Part shown: in pieces, positions 7,235 to 14,979 of the stretch
How positions within the stretch are numbered: position 1 is the first letter of the stretch
Layout of the letters: the number at the start of each line of letters is the position of its first letter
Source: Actinomycetes bacterium
GTDB lineage: Bacteria; Actinomycetota; Acidimicrobiia; Acidimicrobiales; RAAP-2
Length of the DNA stretch: 42,055 nucleotides
Direction: 5' to 3'
Assembly (NCBI GenBank): GCA_021794995.1
Contig: JAJYPY010000006.1
Coordinates: 1-42,055 of the forward strand
The notes under the pieces: model-generated
Seen by the model: only the letters and a program-made list of their open reading frames with translations
What the model was told of the DNA's origin: nothing
The model's database searches: none
Made by a program: the position numbers and the translations under genes

Positions 7235-8622
7235 GTGAGCATGACGTGGGGGTTCATGATCCCGTCGGGGTCGAGCGCACGCTTGATGGCGGCGAATGCC
7301 TGGAGCTCCGTGGGGCTGCGGTTGAGCCCAAGCCACCGGCGCTTCGCCGTTCCGATCCCATGCTCCGCGCTGATGCTGCCTCCAACGTCGGCCACCGCGC
7401 GGAGCACCGCGTCGTCCACGCGGTCGTCGTCAGGTGCAACACCGGTCACGTTCACGTGCACGTTTCCGTCCCCCACGTGCCCGAACAGCCACACAGAGGC
7501 CTCGGGAGCGACGGCCGACACGATCCCGGCGAATCGCCCGACCATGTCGGCGAGTACGGCGTTGGGAAGCGTGACGTCGAGCTTGTGCGGTGACCCGAGG
7601 GAGTTGATCGCCTCGGTGTGGGCTTCGCGATAGCGGAACAGCGCCGCGATGCGCGCGGGCTCGAGCGCGACGGCAGCATCCTGCACGCCCGAGAGCGAGG
7701 CCACCGCTGCCGAGAGCTCCGGCGTCGGATCCGTCGCCCCGGAGGCCTCCACCAAGAGGTACGCCTCGTGGGGATCCGGCAGTGGCGGGGGCGCTCCCGT
7801 CACCGTGCAGACCAGCTCGATCCCGGCACGCACCATCAGCTCGACCGCCGAGAGGGACGGCAGCGTGCGTCGAAGCGCCTGCGCGGCGGCGACCGCCGCA
7901 GACGCGTCGCGCATGCCGAGCATCGCCGCCACGCGCGACGGCGCGGGTGGCACGAGACGCAGTCGGACCGCGGTCACCACGCCGAGCGTCCCTTCGCTCC
8001 CGCACAGCAGCGAATGCAGCGCGTAGCCGGTGTTGTCCTTGAGGAGCCCTCCGAGGTGGGAGACGACGGCCCCCGAGCCGAGCACGGCCTCTGCACCGAG
8101 CAACTGGGCCCGCGTGTCGCCGTAGCGCACGACGCGCAGCCCGCCCGCGTTCGTCGCGACGTTGCCGCCGATCGTGGCGCTGTCACGTCCGCCGAGGTCG
8201 ACGCCATAGATCCATCCCGCGTCTCGTGCGGCGGACTGCACGGCTGCGAGCGTGACACCCGCCTGGGCGCTGAGCTGCCCGGTGGAGCCGTCGACCGGCC
8301 CGGCGAGGTCCAGGCGCCGGAGGCTCATCACCAACTCGCCGTGCAGAGGGACGCCGCCGCCGACCATCCCGGTGTTGCCCCCCTGAGGCACGATCGCCGT
8401 CCCGTGACGCCGGCACAAGGCGACGACCTCGGCGACCTCGGCGGCCGATCCCGGCCGCACCACGGCCGGCGTCGATCCGCGGAACCTCCCCGTCCAGTCG
8501 AGGGAGTAGGACGCGACGACGTCGGGTTCGGTGAGGAGATGCGGTCCACCGACGACGTCGACGAGCGCGCGTGCGAGGTCGGGGTCGATCGCCCGAGCGG
8601 CAGGCGCAGTACGTGTGTCCAC
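7225..8622 (-). CDS. FAD-linked oxidoreductase, GlcD / D-2-hydroxyglutarate dehydrogenase-like
   Basis: 465 residues with an N-terminal FAD_binding_4 (PCMH) domain showing PQGGNTGMVGG, GRDSATIGGNVATNAGG and CGSEGTLGVVTAVRLRL. A C-terminal FAD-oxidase domain ends with HVGDGNVHVNV and SISAEHGIGTAKRRWL. These are the marks of the D-2-hydroxyglutarate dehydrogenase / glycolate oxidase GlcD / D-lactate dehydrogenase group, which oxidise a D-2-hydroxyacid to the 2-oxoacid. The exact substrate cannot be read from sequence, and no GlcE/GlcF partner is adjacent, so a single-subunit enzyme is likely. The start is GTG at 8622, 7 nt after a TAGCGT hexamer. It lies downstream of and co-directional with the tRNA-Thr gene. 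Confidence 0.85.
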   Translation of the reverse strand: MDTRTAPAARAIDPDLARALVDVVGGPHLLTEPDVVASYSLDWTGRFRGSTPAVVRPGSAAEVAEVVALCRRHGTAIVPQGGNTGMVGGGVPLHGELVMSLRRLDLAGPVDGSTGQLSAQAGVTLAAVQSAARDAGWIYGVDLGGRDSATIGGNVATNAGGLRVVRYGDTRAQLLGAEAVLGSGAVVSHLGGLLKDNTGYALHSLLCGSEGTLGVVTAVRLRLVPPAPSRVAAMLGMRDASAAVAAAQALRRTLPSLSAVELMVRAGIELVCTVTGAPPPLPDPHEAYLLVEASGATDPTPELSAAVASLSGVQDAAVALEPARIAALFRYREAHTEAINSLGSPHKLDVTLPNAVLADMVGRFAGIVSAVAPEASVWLFGHVGDGNVHVNVTGVAPDDDRVDDAVLRAVADVGGSISAEHGIGTAKRRWLGLNRSPTELQAFAAIKRALDPDGIMNPHVMLTPA

Positions 8623-8629
8623 ACTGCCG

Positions 8630-8635
8630 ACGCTA
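8630..8635 (-). promoter_or_regulatory. -10 hexamer TAGCGT of the oxidase gene (leaderless type)
   Basis: TAGCGT on the minus strand ends 7 nt before the GTG at 8622. It begins 13 nt past the tRNA 3' end, so any -35 would lie inside the tRNA acceptor arm. Confidence 0.5.
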
Positions 8636-8648
8636 CAAGCGTCGCCGG

Positions 8649-8721
8649 AGCCTGGGAGGGGACTTGAACCCCTGACCTGCGCGTTACGAGTGCGCTGCTC
8701 TGCCGACTGAGCTACCCAGGC
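8649..8721 (-). tRNA. tRNA-Thr (anticodon CGU)
   Basis: A 73-nt cloverleaf on the minus strand. The acceptor stem is GCCTGGG/CCCAGGC, the D-loop reads TAGCTCAGTCGGCAGAGCA, and the T-arm is AGGGGTTCAAGTCCCCT. The anticodon loop CTCGTAA carries CGT, giving threonine ACG decoding. The discriminator base is U and CCA is not encoded. The innermost anticodon-stem pair (31-39) is A-C, not a Watson-Crick pair; the other four are G-C. Confidence 0.95.
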
Positions 8722-8881
8722 AAATCGCAGTCACGAACGCGGTCACGAACCTCGAAGGCACCTGGCCGGCCGTTGCGAAGGGACATCGTAGACGGCCCTG
8801 GCTCTGGCACGCACCGAAGGTGGCGAACGCCGGGCGAGCATCTGGATCGCCAGGTCAGCGTCCACAAATCCACGGTTATTC

Positions 8882-8896
8882 TTCTATATACTAGAA
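8882..8896 (+). promoter_or_regulatory. Promoter and candidate operator of the SufR-like regulator
   Basis: An AT-rich patch in very GC-rich DNA holds a -10-like TATACT (8887-8892) inside the inverted repeat TTCTA-N5-TAGAA (8882-8896). A palindrome over the -10, 24 nt before a winged-helix regulator gene, is a classic autorepression layout. The regulator binding here is inference. Confidence 0.55.
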
Positions 8897-8919
8897 CATC
8901 TGACGGGAAGGAGCAGGGG

Positions 8920-9594
8920 GTGCTCGACGACGAACTGCAACACGAGGCCCGAGCGCTCGGCGACCCGACGCGTCATCGCCTGTTCCGCTACATCGCGGAC
9001 GCCGCTGGTCCGGTCGGGGTCGCCGAACTGACCGAGTACGTGCGCCTCAACCACAACGCGGTGCGCCAGCATCTCGCGATCCTGAAGGACGCACACCTGG
9101 TGACCGAGGAGGTCGAGGAGCGCCTGCGACCAGGACGTCCCCGCCTGCTGTACCGGCTCCACCCCGAAGCGGCAGGGAAATGGGGCACCCCGGGCGCATA
9201 CGCCTGGCTGGCGGCCATGCTGAGCGACGCCGTCCGCCGGCGGCTGGACCCGCGCCAGGTGGGTCGCCAAGACGGGCAGCGCCGTGCCGCGGAGCTGAGC
9301 GGCACCGGAGATGGCATCGATCTCTTGGAGACGGAGATCATCGGGCGAGGCTTCCGTCCGACGCGCATCGAGCGGGGACGTCGGGTCGAGTTCGTGCTCG
9401 GCCGCTGCCCGTTCGCCGAAGTCGCCGGGTCCGACGCCGCGACGGTCTGCCAGCTGCACCTGGGGCTCGCTGAAGGGTTGGCCGAAGGCCTCGGGGGCAT
9501 CGCCGTCGACGACCTCGTGGCCAAGGACCCCCGCCGAGCCGGCTGTCGCCTCACCGTCCGGCGCCAGCTCGCCACGGCAGGCGCCCGCTCCTGA
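8920..9594 (+). CDS. SufR-like winged-helix regulator with conserved cysteines (COG2345)
   Basis: 224 residues. The N-terminal ArsR/MarR-like winged helix (about 8-80) contains ALGDPTRHRLFRYI and LNHNAVRQHLAILKDAHLV. The C-terminal domain carries the COG2345/SufR pattern with C163 in RCPFAEVA, C177 and H180 in VCQLHLGLAEG, and C209. In SufR the equivalent cysteines bind an Fe-S cluster that controls DNA binding. The GTG at 8920 has a GAAGGAG ribosome site 6 nt upstream; longer frames would pass through the promoter. It is followed 34 bp later by rubrerythrin in the same direction, so a response to oxidative stress or Fe-S status is likely. Direct suf targets are not in this window. Confidence 0.8.
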   Translation: MLDDELQHEARALGDPTRHRLFRYIADAAGPVGVAELTEYVRLNHNAVRQHLAILKDAHLVTEEVEERLRPGRPRLLYRLHPEAAGKWGTPGAYAWLAAMLSDAVRRRLDPRQVGRQDGQRRAAELSGTGDGIDLLETEIIGRGFRPTRIERGRRVEFVLGRCPFAEVAGSDAATVCQLHLGLAEGLAEGLGGIAVDDLVAKDPRRAGCRLTVRRQLATAGARS

Positions 9595-9628
9595 TCCGGG
9601 GACGACAGGAGGGCGAAGGAGAACCGGC

Positions 9629-10048
9629 ATGGCGCAACTGGCAGGGTCTCGGACGGAGGCCAATCTGAAGGTGGCGCTGCTCGGCGAGAGCCAGGCCAAT
9701 CGCCGCTACCTCTACTTCGCGCAGTGCGCGGACGTCGAGGGGTTCGTGGACATCGCCGCCCTCTTCCGCTCGGTCGCCGACGGCGAGACCGGCCACGCCT
9801 TCGGCCACTTCCACTACCTCGAGGCGTGTGGCGACCCGGTCACCGGTGCTCCCGTCGGCTCCACGTTCGAGAATCTGAGGAGCGCACTCCACGGGGAGAT
9901 CTATTCCGCTTCCGAGCTGTACCCCGGGATGGCCAGGACGGCACGCGAAGAGGGCTTCGCAGACATTGCCGACTGGCTCGAAACGCTCGCGCGGGCCGAG
10001 AAGTCCCACGCGGACCGTTTCTCGAAGGAGCTCGATTCCTTCACGTGA
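9629..10048 (+). CDS. Rubrerythrin family di-iron protein (no rubredoxin domain)
   Basis: 139 residues forming one ferritin-like four-helix bundle. Iron ligands are visible in GESQANRRYLYFA (helix 1), ADGETGHAFGHFHYLE (helix 2), LHGEIYSASELY (helix 3) and ARAEKSHADRF (helix 4). The C-terminal Cys4 rubredoxin domain of classical rubrerythrin is absent, as in sulerythrin-type proteins. Family members reduce hydrogen peroxide, drawing electrons from a separate rubredoxin or ferredoxin. The ATG at 9629 has a strong GAAGGAGA site. The upstream SufR-like gene ends 34 bp away, so the two probably form an operon in which the regulator controls a peroxide scavenger. Confidence 0.87.
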   Translation: MAQLAGSRTEANLKVALLGESQANRRYLYFAQCADVEGFVDIAALFRSVADGETGHAFGHFHYLEACGDPVTGAPVGSTFENLRSALHGEIYSASELYPGMARTAREEGFADIADWLETLARAEKSHADRFSKELDSFT

Positions 10049-10063
10049 CTTGCGACGAGATGA

Positions 10064-10079
10064 CCCGAGTCCGCTCGGG
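10064..10079. terminator. Hairpin between convergent rubrerythrin and holB genes
   Basis: CCCGAG-TCCG-CTCGGG, a 6-bp GC stem with a tetraloop, stands 16 nt after the rubrerythrin stop. No T-run follows, which is common for actinobacterial terminators. It could serve both strands. Confidence 0.4.
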
Positions 10080-10143
10080 GAGCGACCATCGCACAGCGGC
10101 CACGGACGCCTGACGCGCGGCACGACCCTGCACGCACGGACGC

Positions 10144-11307
10144 TCAGTCGCCGAGACGACCCAACCGCACGAAGAGCGCCTCGAGCAGGAGCGTCTCTTG
10201 GGCGTGACGTCGCAGGCCCGCGGCCGCGTCGCCCACGAGGGCGACAGCCGCCTCATAGCCCTTGGCCTCTCCTGGCCGCAGCGGTCCGACGCCGGGGGAG
10301 GTTCCCGCTCGGGATGGCGGCACACCGCCCGGAGGGGTTGCAACCGCATCGGCGAGACGATCCCGGTAGACGCGGGCGAGCACACCGAGGCCCGTGCGCA
10401 GCTCCTCGGTCCGCCACCGGCGCTCCTCGCGGTGCTGGCGGTCGAGCACGTCCTTGCGGCCGGGAAGCCTCCGCTCGCCCATCGCCGTGGCGTCCTCGTC
10501 GAGCATCCGGATCTCCGACTCGTGCTCCGCGCGAAGAGGAGCGAGCGCGGTGTCGGTCGCGCGCAGCACCTCCCGGGCGAGGGCACCGGAAACCGCACCG
10601 TGGCCGTCGAGACGCGACGGGATCGATCTCCACAGGGCCAGGCGCTCGCTGAAGGCCGGGTCCTCGGCGAGCAGCCGGGCGCGCTCCACGTCACCGCCCG
10701 CACCCTCAGCCACGAGGCGTGCCCGCGAGGGGTCCACACCGCGTCCGATGAGCCACGCTTCGATCGCCGCGGTCGGAACCGGCGGGAACGGCACCTCGAC
10801 GCAGCGGCTCGCCACGGTGACGAGGTCGGGGGGGACATCGTCTGCCAATAGCACGAACACCGTGGACGGCGGTGGCTCTTCGAGCGTCTTCAAGAGCGCG
10901 GGCGCCGAGAGGAGCGCGAGGTGGAGATCGCCTACGACGAGAACCTGTCGGCTGCCTTCGATCGGGCGTCGGAGGGCAAGGGCACCGAGGCGGCGCGCGT
11001 CGTCCACATCGAGTGCCGCGCCGGTCCGCTCCACAAGGACGTGGTCGGGATGGATGCCGGCGAGGACGCGTCGGCAGACGTCGCACACGCCGCAACCCCC
11101 ATCGGGGCAGAGCAGCGCGGCGGCAAACCCACGAGCGGCCGCACGCGGACCCGACCCCGGCTGGCCGACGAGCAGGTAGGCGTGCACCGGGCGCTGTGCG
11201 GCTGCTCGCAGCGCACCGACCGCGCGCTCCTGCCCCACAACGTCCGCGAACAACGAGGCCGCTGGGCGTTCGTTGTCGGACGGTCCACGCGCGACGGCAT
11301 CACTCAT
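10144..11307 (-). CDS. holB: DNA polymerase III delta-prime subunit
   Basis: 387-residue clamp-loader subunit that opens the beta sliding clamp together with gamma/tau and delta. The N-terminus FADVVGQERAVGALRAA is typical. The P-loop position reads GQPGSGPRAAA, lacking the ATP-binding lysine as expected for delta-prime. A Cys4 zinc module is at C67, C72, C75 and C78, followed by HPDHV and LLKTLEEPPPSTVFVLLADD. The ATG at 11307 overlaps the tmk stop (ATGA). A much longer frame upstream would lie antisense-free but inside tmk and was rejected. The C-terminal region after about residue 215 is actinobacteria-specific and diverged. Confidence 0.88.
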   Translation of the reverse strand: MSDAVARGPSDNERPAASLFADVVGQERAVGALRAAAQRPVHAYLLVGQPGSGPRAAARGFAAALLCPDGGCGVCDVCRRVLAGIHPDHVLVERTGAALDVDDARRLGALALRRPIEGSRQVLVVGDLHLALLSAPALLKTLEEPPPSTVFVLLADDVPPDLVTVASRCVEVPFPPVPTAAIEAWLIGRGVDPSRARLVAEGAGGDVERARLLAEDPAFSERLALWRSIPSRLDGHGAVSGALAREVLRATDTALAPLRAEHESEIRMLDEDATAMGERRLPGRKDVLDRQHREERRWRTEELRTGLGVLARVYRDRLADAVATPPGGVPPSRAGTSPGVGPLRPGEAKGYEAAVALVGDAAAGLRRHAQETLLLEALFVRLGRLGD

Positions 11308-11939
11308 CGTCTTCGTCCCCCGAGGCGAGTCGTCACGGCGGTGAGGAGCTCGACGGCGACCGCGTCCGGGGCCGCGTCGCCATCGATCACGACCCAGTGC
11401 CCGGGGTCGCCGGCGGCGAGGGCCAGGTAGCCCTCGCGCACCCGCGAGAAGAAGGAGGCGTCGAGGCGTTCGAGCCGGTCGGGCGCGACCGCCTCGAGGC
11501 GCCGGCGCGCGACCGAGGCCGGGACGTCGATCAAGACCGTCAGGTCGGGCACGGTGCCTCCTGCAGCCCACAGGACGAGCTGGCCCAACACCTCGAGGCC
11601 GAGGCCGCGGCCGTGCCCCTGATAGGCGAGGGTCGACCCCGAGAAGCGGTCGGTCACCACCCAGCGACCGCGCTCGAGGGCCGGCCGGATCACCTCCTCC
11701 ACATGCTGCGCGCGGTCGGCGGCCATGAGGAGCGCCTCGGCGCGCCCCACGGGGGCAGGGTGGTCGCCGCCGAGGAGCAGCTCGCGCAGCGCCCGGCCCA
11801 GCGCGGTCGCCCCCGGCTCGAACGTGAGGAGCGCACCCAGCGACGAGGCAAGACGGCGAGCCTGGGTCGACTTCCCCGACCCGTCGACGCCTTCGAGCGC
11901 CACGAGGCGGCCCTCCGGCGCCGTCGCCCCCGGTGTCAC
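11304..11939 (-). CDS. tmk: Thymidylate kinase
   Basis: 211 residues. It phosphorylates dTMP to dTDP with ATP. The P-loop is GVDGSGKST (17-25), the dTMP-site motif is TDRFSGSTLAYQG, and the LID region has DRLERLDASFFSRVREGYL. The GTG at 11939 overlaps the topA stop (GTGA), and its own stop overlaps the holB ATG. The topA-tmk-holB order is the usual actinobacterial arrangement linking DNA topology, dTTP supply and replication. Confidence 0.93.
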   Translation of the reverse strand: MTPGATAPEGRLVALEGVDGSGKSTQARRLASSLGALLTFEPGATALGRALRELLLGGDHPAPVGRAEALLMAADRAQHVEEVIRPALERGRWVVTDRFSGSTLAYQGHGRGLGLEVLGQLVLWAAGGTVPDLTVLIDVPASVARRRLEAVAPDRLERLDASFFSRVREGYLALAAGDPGHWVVIDGDAAPDAVAVELLTAVTTRLGGRRR

Positions 11940-14845
11940 GTCTCCGGCCCCGGGGGCCCCTCCGACTCACTTGGCGACCCACTCGCCGACCCGGCCGTCC
12001 CTGGCTCGCCGTGTCCGGCGGCTCGCGTCGTGCCCGGTGCGGTCGCCGCGCGGGCCCTTATGGCCGCGGGCTTCTTCTTCGCCGGGGCCTTCTTCGCGCC
12101 TGGCGCCCGCTTCGTGGCGGCCGGCTTCTTCGGGGCACCCTTCTTCGCGCCCGAACCCCGGCGCGTAGAAGGGCCGGCTGCCCGGCGATCGGCAAGCAGC
12201 TCCGCGGCGCGCTCGATGGTCACCGTCGACGGGTCGTCGCCCTTGCGAAGTGACGCGTTCGTCGTGCCGTCGGTGACGTACGGCCCAAATCGTCCTTCGC
12301 GGACCACGACGGGCTGGCCGGTCTCGGGGTCTGGGCCCAGCTCGCGCAACGGCCCGGCCGATCGGCCCCGCCCGCGGTGGGTCTTCGGCTGCGCGAAGAG
12401 CGCCAGCGCCTCGTCCAGGGTCACCGTGAGGAGCTGGTCCTCGGACGCGAGGCTCCGGGTGTCGCTCCCGCGCTTGAGATAGGGACCGAACCGGCCGTTG
12501 GCGGCCAGGATCTCCTGTTTGGTCTCCGGGTCCGTCCCCACTGCTCGCGGCAGCCGCAGCAGCTCGAGGGCCTGCTCCAAGGTGATGCTCGACGGCGTCA
12601 TCGACGAGAAGAGCGACGACGTGCGAGGCTTCTCCCCGCCTTCGGCCGCCGAACCCAGCTGCACGTAGGGACCGAAGCGCCCGGCACGGACCTGCACCTC
12701 GAGTCCGCTGTCGGGATCGGTGCCGAGGACTCTGTCGTGCGACGGCGCGTCGAGCAGCTCCTGCGCTCGGTCGAGCGTCAGCTCGTCGGGGGCAAGATCA
12801 TCGGGGATCGAGGCGCGCTCGTCGTCGCGCTGGAGGTATGGCCCGTACCGGCCGACCCGCGCCACGATCTGGCGCCCGGCGGCATCGGTCCCGATGGGGA
12901 TCGAGTTGATCTCCCGCGCGTCGATCGCACCGAGGTGGGTCGCCACCGCCTCTTTGAGGCCGAGCCGGCTGGTGTCCGACGCCGACACCGCGGTGCCGCC
13001 GGGCGCGGTGCCGCCGGGCGCGGTGCCGCCGTTGCCGAAGTAAAAGCGCGTCAACCACGGCAGGACGTCCTCGCGCCCGCTGGCGATCTCGTCCAGGTCG
13101 TCCTCCATCGCTGCGGTGAAGCCGTAGTCGACGAGGTCTGGGAAGTACCGCTCGAGGAGGCCGACCACGGCGAAGGCGGTGAAGCTCGGCACGAGCGCGC
13201 TGCCCTTCTTCCAGACGTACCCCCGATCGAGGATGGTGGCGATCACGCTCGCATAGGTGGACGGTCGTCCGACGCCGAGCTCCTCCATCGCTTTCACCAA
13301 CGACGCCTCGGTGTAGCGCGCGGGGGGCTGGGTGGCGTGCGCGCCGGGCTCGAGCTCGAGCGCGTCGCAGCGGTCCCCCACCGCGAGCCGCGGAAGCACC
13401 ACCTCACGGTCGGCCAGCTCGGCCTCGGGGTCGTCCTCTCCTTCGACGTACGCACGCAGGAAGCCCGGGAACGCGATGACCCGCCCGCTTGCGGAGACCT
13501 CGGCGCCTGCACCTGCGAAGAGCGGCGCGTCTGCGGGCATGACCCCGACGAGGCGGACCTGGGCGCTCGTGCCGGTCGCGTCCACCATCTGCGACGCGAC
13601 GGTTCGCTTCCACACCAGCTCGTAGAGCCGGAGCTCGTCGCCGTGGAGGGACCGCGACGCCTCTTCGGGGGTCCGGAAGACGTCGCCCGCGGGGCGGATG
13701 GCCTCGTGAGCTTCCTGCGCGTTCTTCACCTTGCGCTCGTAGCGCCTCGGCGCCTGCGGCACGTAGTCGGCCCCGTAGAGGCTGGCGGCCTGGGTTCGGG
13801 CAGCGAGAAGTGCTTCGTCCGAGAGCGTCGTCGAGTCGGTCCGCATGTAGGTGATCCAGCCCTGCTCGTAGAGGCGCTGGGCCACCTGCATCGCTCGCTG
13901 GGCGCTGAACCGGAGCTTCCGACCGGCCTCTTGCTGCAGCGTCGAGGTGATGAACGGAGCCGACGGCGAGCGGCGGAACGGCTTCTCGGAGACCGATTGC
14001 ACGGTGAACGGCCGCCCCGACAACCCTGCAGCGAGCGCGCGAGCGTCCGCTTCGCCCAGGACCCGCACACGGTCGCCGCGGACGAACGCGTGCTCGTCGA
14101 AGTCACGCCCGGTCGCGACCGGCGTGCCGTCCACGGCGACCAGGGTCGCCGCGAACTGCAGCGGCTCTCCTGCGCCCCCCTCTCCTGCGCCCCCCTCACC
14201 CGCGTGCGGCGACGCGAAGATGCCTTCGACACCCCACCAGCTCGCGGACCGAAACCGCATCCGAGCCCGCTCGCGCTCCACCACCATGCGGGTCGCGACG
14301 CTCTGCACCCGGCCAGCGGAAAGGCGCGGCATCACCTTGCGCCACAGGACCGGCGAGACCTCGTAGCCGTAGAGCCGATCCAGAATGCGGCGCGCCTCCT
14401 GCGCGTCGACCAGGCGTCGGTCGAGCTCTCGCCATTCCTGCACCGCGCGTTGGATGGCTGCCGGGGTGATCTCGTGGAACACCATGCGCTTCACGGGGAC
14501 GCGGGGGGAAAGCACTTCGGTGAGATGCCAGGCGATGGACTCGCCTTCGCGGTCCTCGTCGGTCGCGAGATAGAGCTCGTCGGCATCCTTCAGGCGGGCC
14601 TTCAGGTTGGCGACGACCGACTTCTTGTCGGACGAGACGACGTAGAGCGGCTTGAACCCGTTCTGCACGTCGACGCCCAGGCGCGCCCACTCCTCGCTCT
14701 TGTACGTCGCGGGCACCTCGTCTGCGCCGCGCGGCAGGTCGCGCACGTGCCCGATCGAGGACTCGACCACGAACTCCGGGCCGAGCATGCGCGAGATCGT
14801 GCGTGCCTTGGCCGGCGACTCGACGATGACGAGCGCCTTACCCAC
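11936..14845 (-). CDS. topA: DNA topoisomerase I
   Basis: 969-residue type IA topoisomerase that relaxes negative supercoils. The Toprim domain at the N-terminus has ALVIVESPAKA and the metal motif DEDREGE (96-102); the catalytic tyrosine is Y333 in GWITYMRTDST. Four TopA C-terminal repeats follow, each with a GPY core such as GRFGPYLKRG. There are no Cys4 zinc fingers. As in other actinobacterial TopA, the protein ends in a Lys/Arg/Ala/Pro-rich tail, here with an acidic Ser/Gly/Pro end. Two in-frame short repeats extend surface loops (GEGGA near 216-226 and PGGTA near 606-620). Start is GTG at 14845 with no strong ribosome site. It heads the topA-tmk-holB unit. Confidence 0.95.
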   Translation of the reverse strand: MGKALVIVESPAKARTISRMLGPEFVVESSIGHVRDLPRGADEVPATYKSEEWARLGVDVQNGFKPLYVVSSDKKSVVANLKARLKDADELYLATDEDREGESIAWHLTEVLSPRVPVKRMVFHEITPAAIQRAVQEWRELDRRLVDAQEARRILDRLYGYEVSPVLWRKVMPRLSAGRVQSVATRMVVERERARMRFRSASWWGVEGIFASPHAGEGGAGEGGAGEPLQFAATLVAVDGTPVATGRDFDEHAFVRGDRVRVLGEADARALAAGLSGRPFTVQSVSEKPFRRSPSAPFITSTLQQEAGRKLRFSAQRAMQVAQRLYEQGWITYMRTDSTTLSDEALLAARTQAASLYGADYVPQAPRRYERKVKNAQEAHEAIRPAGDVFRTPEEASRSLHGDELRLYELVWKRTVASQMVDATGTSAQVRLVGVMPADAPLFAGAGAEVSASGRVIAFPGFLRAYVEGEDDPEAELADREVVLPRLAVGDRCDALELEPGAHATQPPARYTEASLVKAMEELGVGRPSTYASVIATILDRGYVWKKGSALVPSFTAFAVVGLLERYFPDLVDYGFTAAMEDDLDEIASGREDVLPWLTRFYFGNGGTAPGGTAPGGTAVSASDTSRLGLKEAVATHLGAIDAREINSIPIGTDAAGRQIVARVGRYGPYLQRDDERASIPDDLAPDELTLDRAQELLDAPSHDRVLGTDPDSGLEVQVRAGRFGPYVQLGSAAEGGEKPRTSSLFSSMTPSSITLEQALELLRLPRAVGTDPETKQEILAANGRFGPYLKRGSDTRSLASEDQLLTVTLDEALALFAQPKTHRGRGRSAGPLRELGPDPETGQPVVVREGRFGPYVTDGTTNASLRKGDDPSTVTIERAAELLADRRAAGPSTRRGSGAKKGAPKKPAATKRAPGAKKAPAKKKPAAIRARAATAPGTTRAAGHGEPGTAGSASGSPSESEGPPGPET
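12990..13031. repeat. 15-bp in-frame tandem repeat in topA
   Basis: A GCGGTGCCGCCGGGC unit at 12990-13004 and 13005-13019 plus a partial third copy to 13031. It encodes a Pro-Gly-Gly-Thr-Ala loop repeat and keeps the frame. Confidence 0.85.
14166..14195. repeat. Second 15-bp in-frame tandem repeat in topA
   Basis: TCTCCTGCGCCCCCC twice in tandem, encoding a Gly-Glu-Gly-Gly-Ala repeat in the loop after the Toprim/winged-helix part. It looks like a young slippage expansion. Confidence 0.85.
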
Positions 14846-14912
14846 CTGCCATCCGATCTTGTCGGCCTCGGTCCACGGAACGTGCGGGATGGCTCTGCCT
14901 CATGACGACGAC

Positions 14913-14941
14913 AGGCTCCCGGCTCGGTCCCGCGTTGTCAA
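14913..14941 (-). promoter_or_regulatory. Candidate topA promoter (TTGACA-N17-GAGCCT)
   Basis: A perfect -35 TTGACA (14941-14936) and GAGCCT (14918-14913) are separated by 17 nt on the minus strand, about 70 nt before the topA GTG. The -10 is weak. Confidence 0.45.
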
Positions 14942-14950
14942 GGCACCCTC

Positions 14951-14978
14951 CCCGGCCCCCGCCGCCATCGGGGCCGGG
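14951..14978 (-). terminator. GC hairpin just after hppA
   Basis: CCCGGCCCC (14951-14959) pairs perfectly with GGGGCCGGG (14970-14978) around a 10-nt loop, immediately past the hppA stop and before the topA promoter. There is no U-run. Confidence 0.5.
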
Positions 14979-14979
14979 A

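Noticed and set aside
12377-14905. An 842-codon plus-strand frame opposite topA
   Set aside because: Antisense shadow: it mirrors the TopA codons in GC-rich DNA, has Arg/His/Leu-rich composition and no domain.
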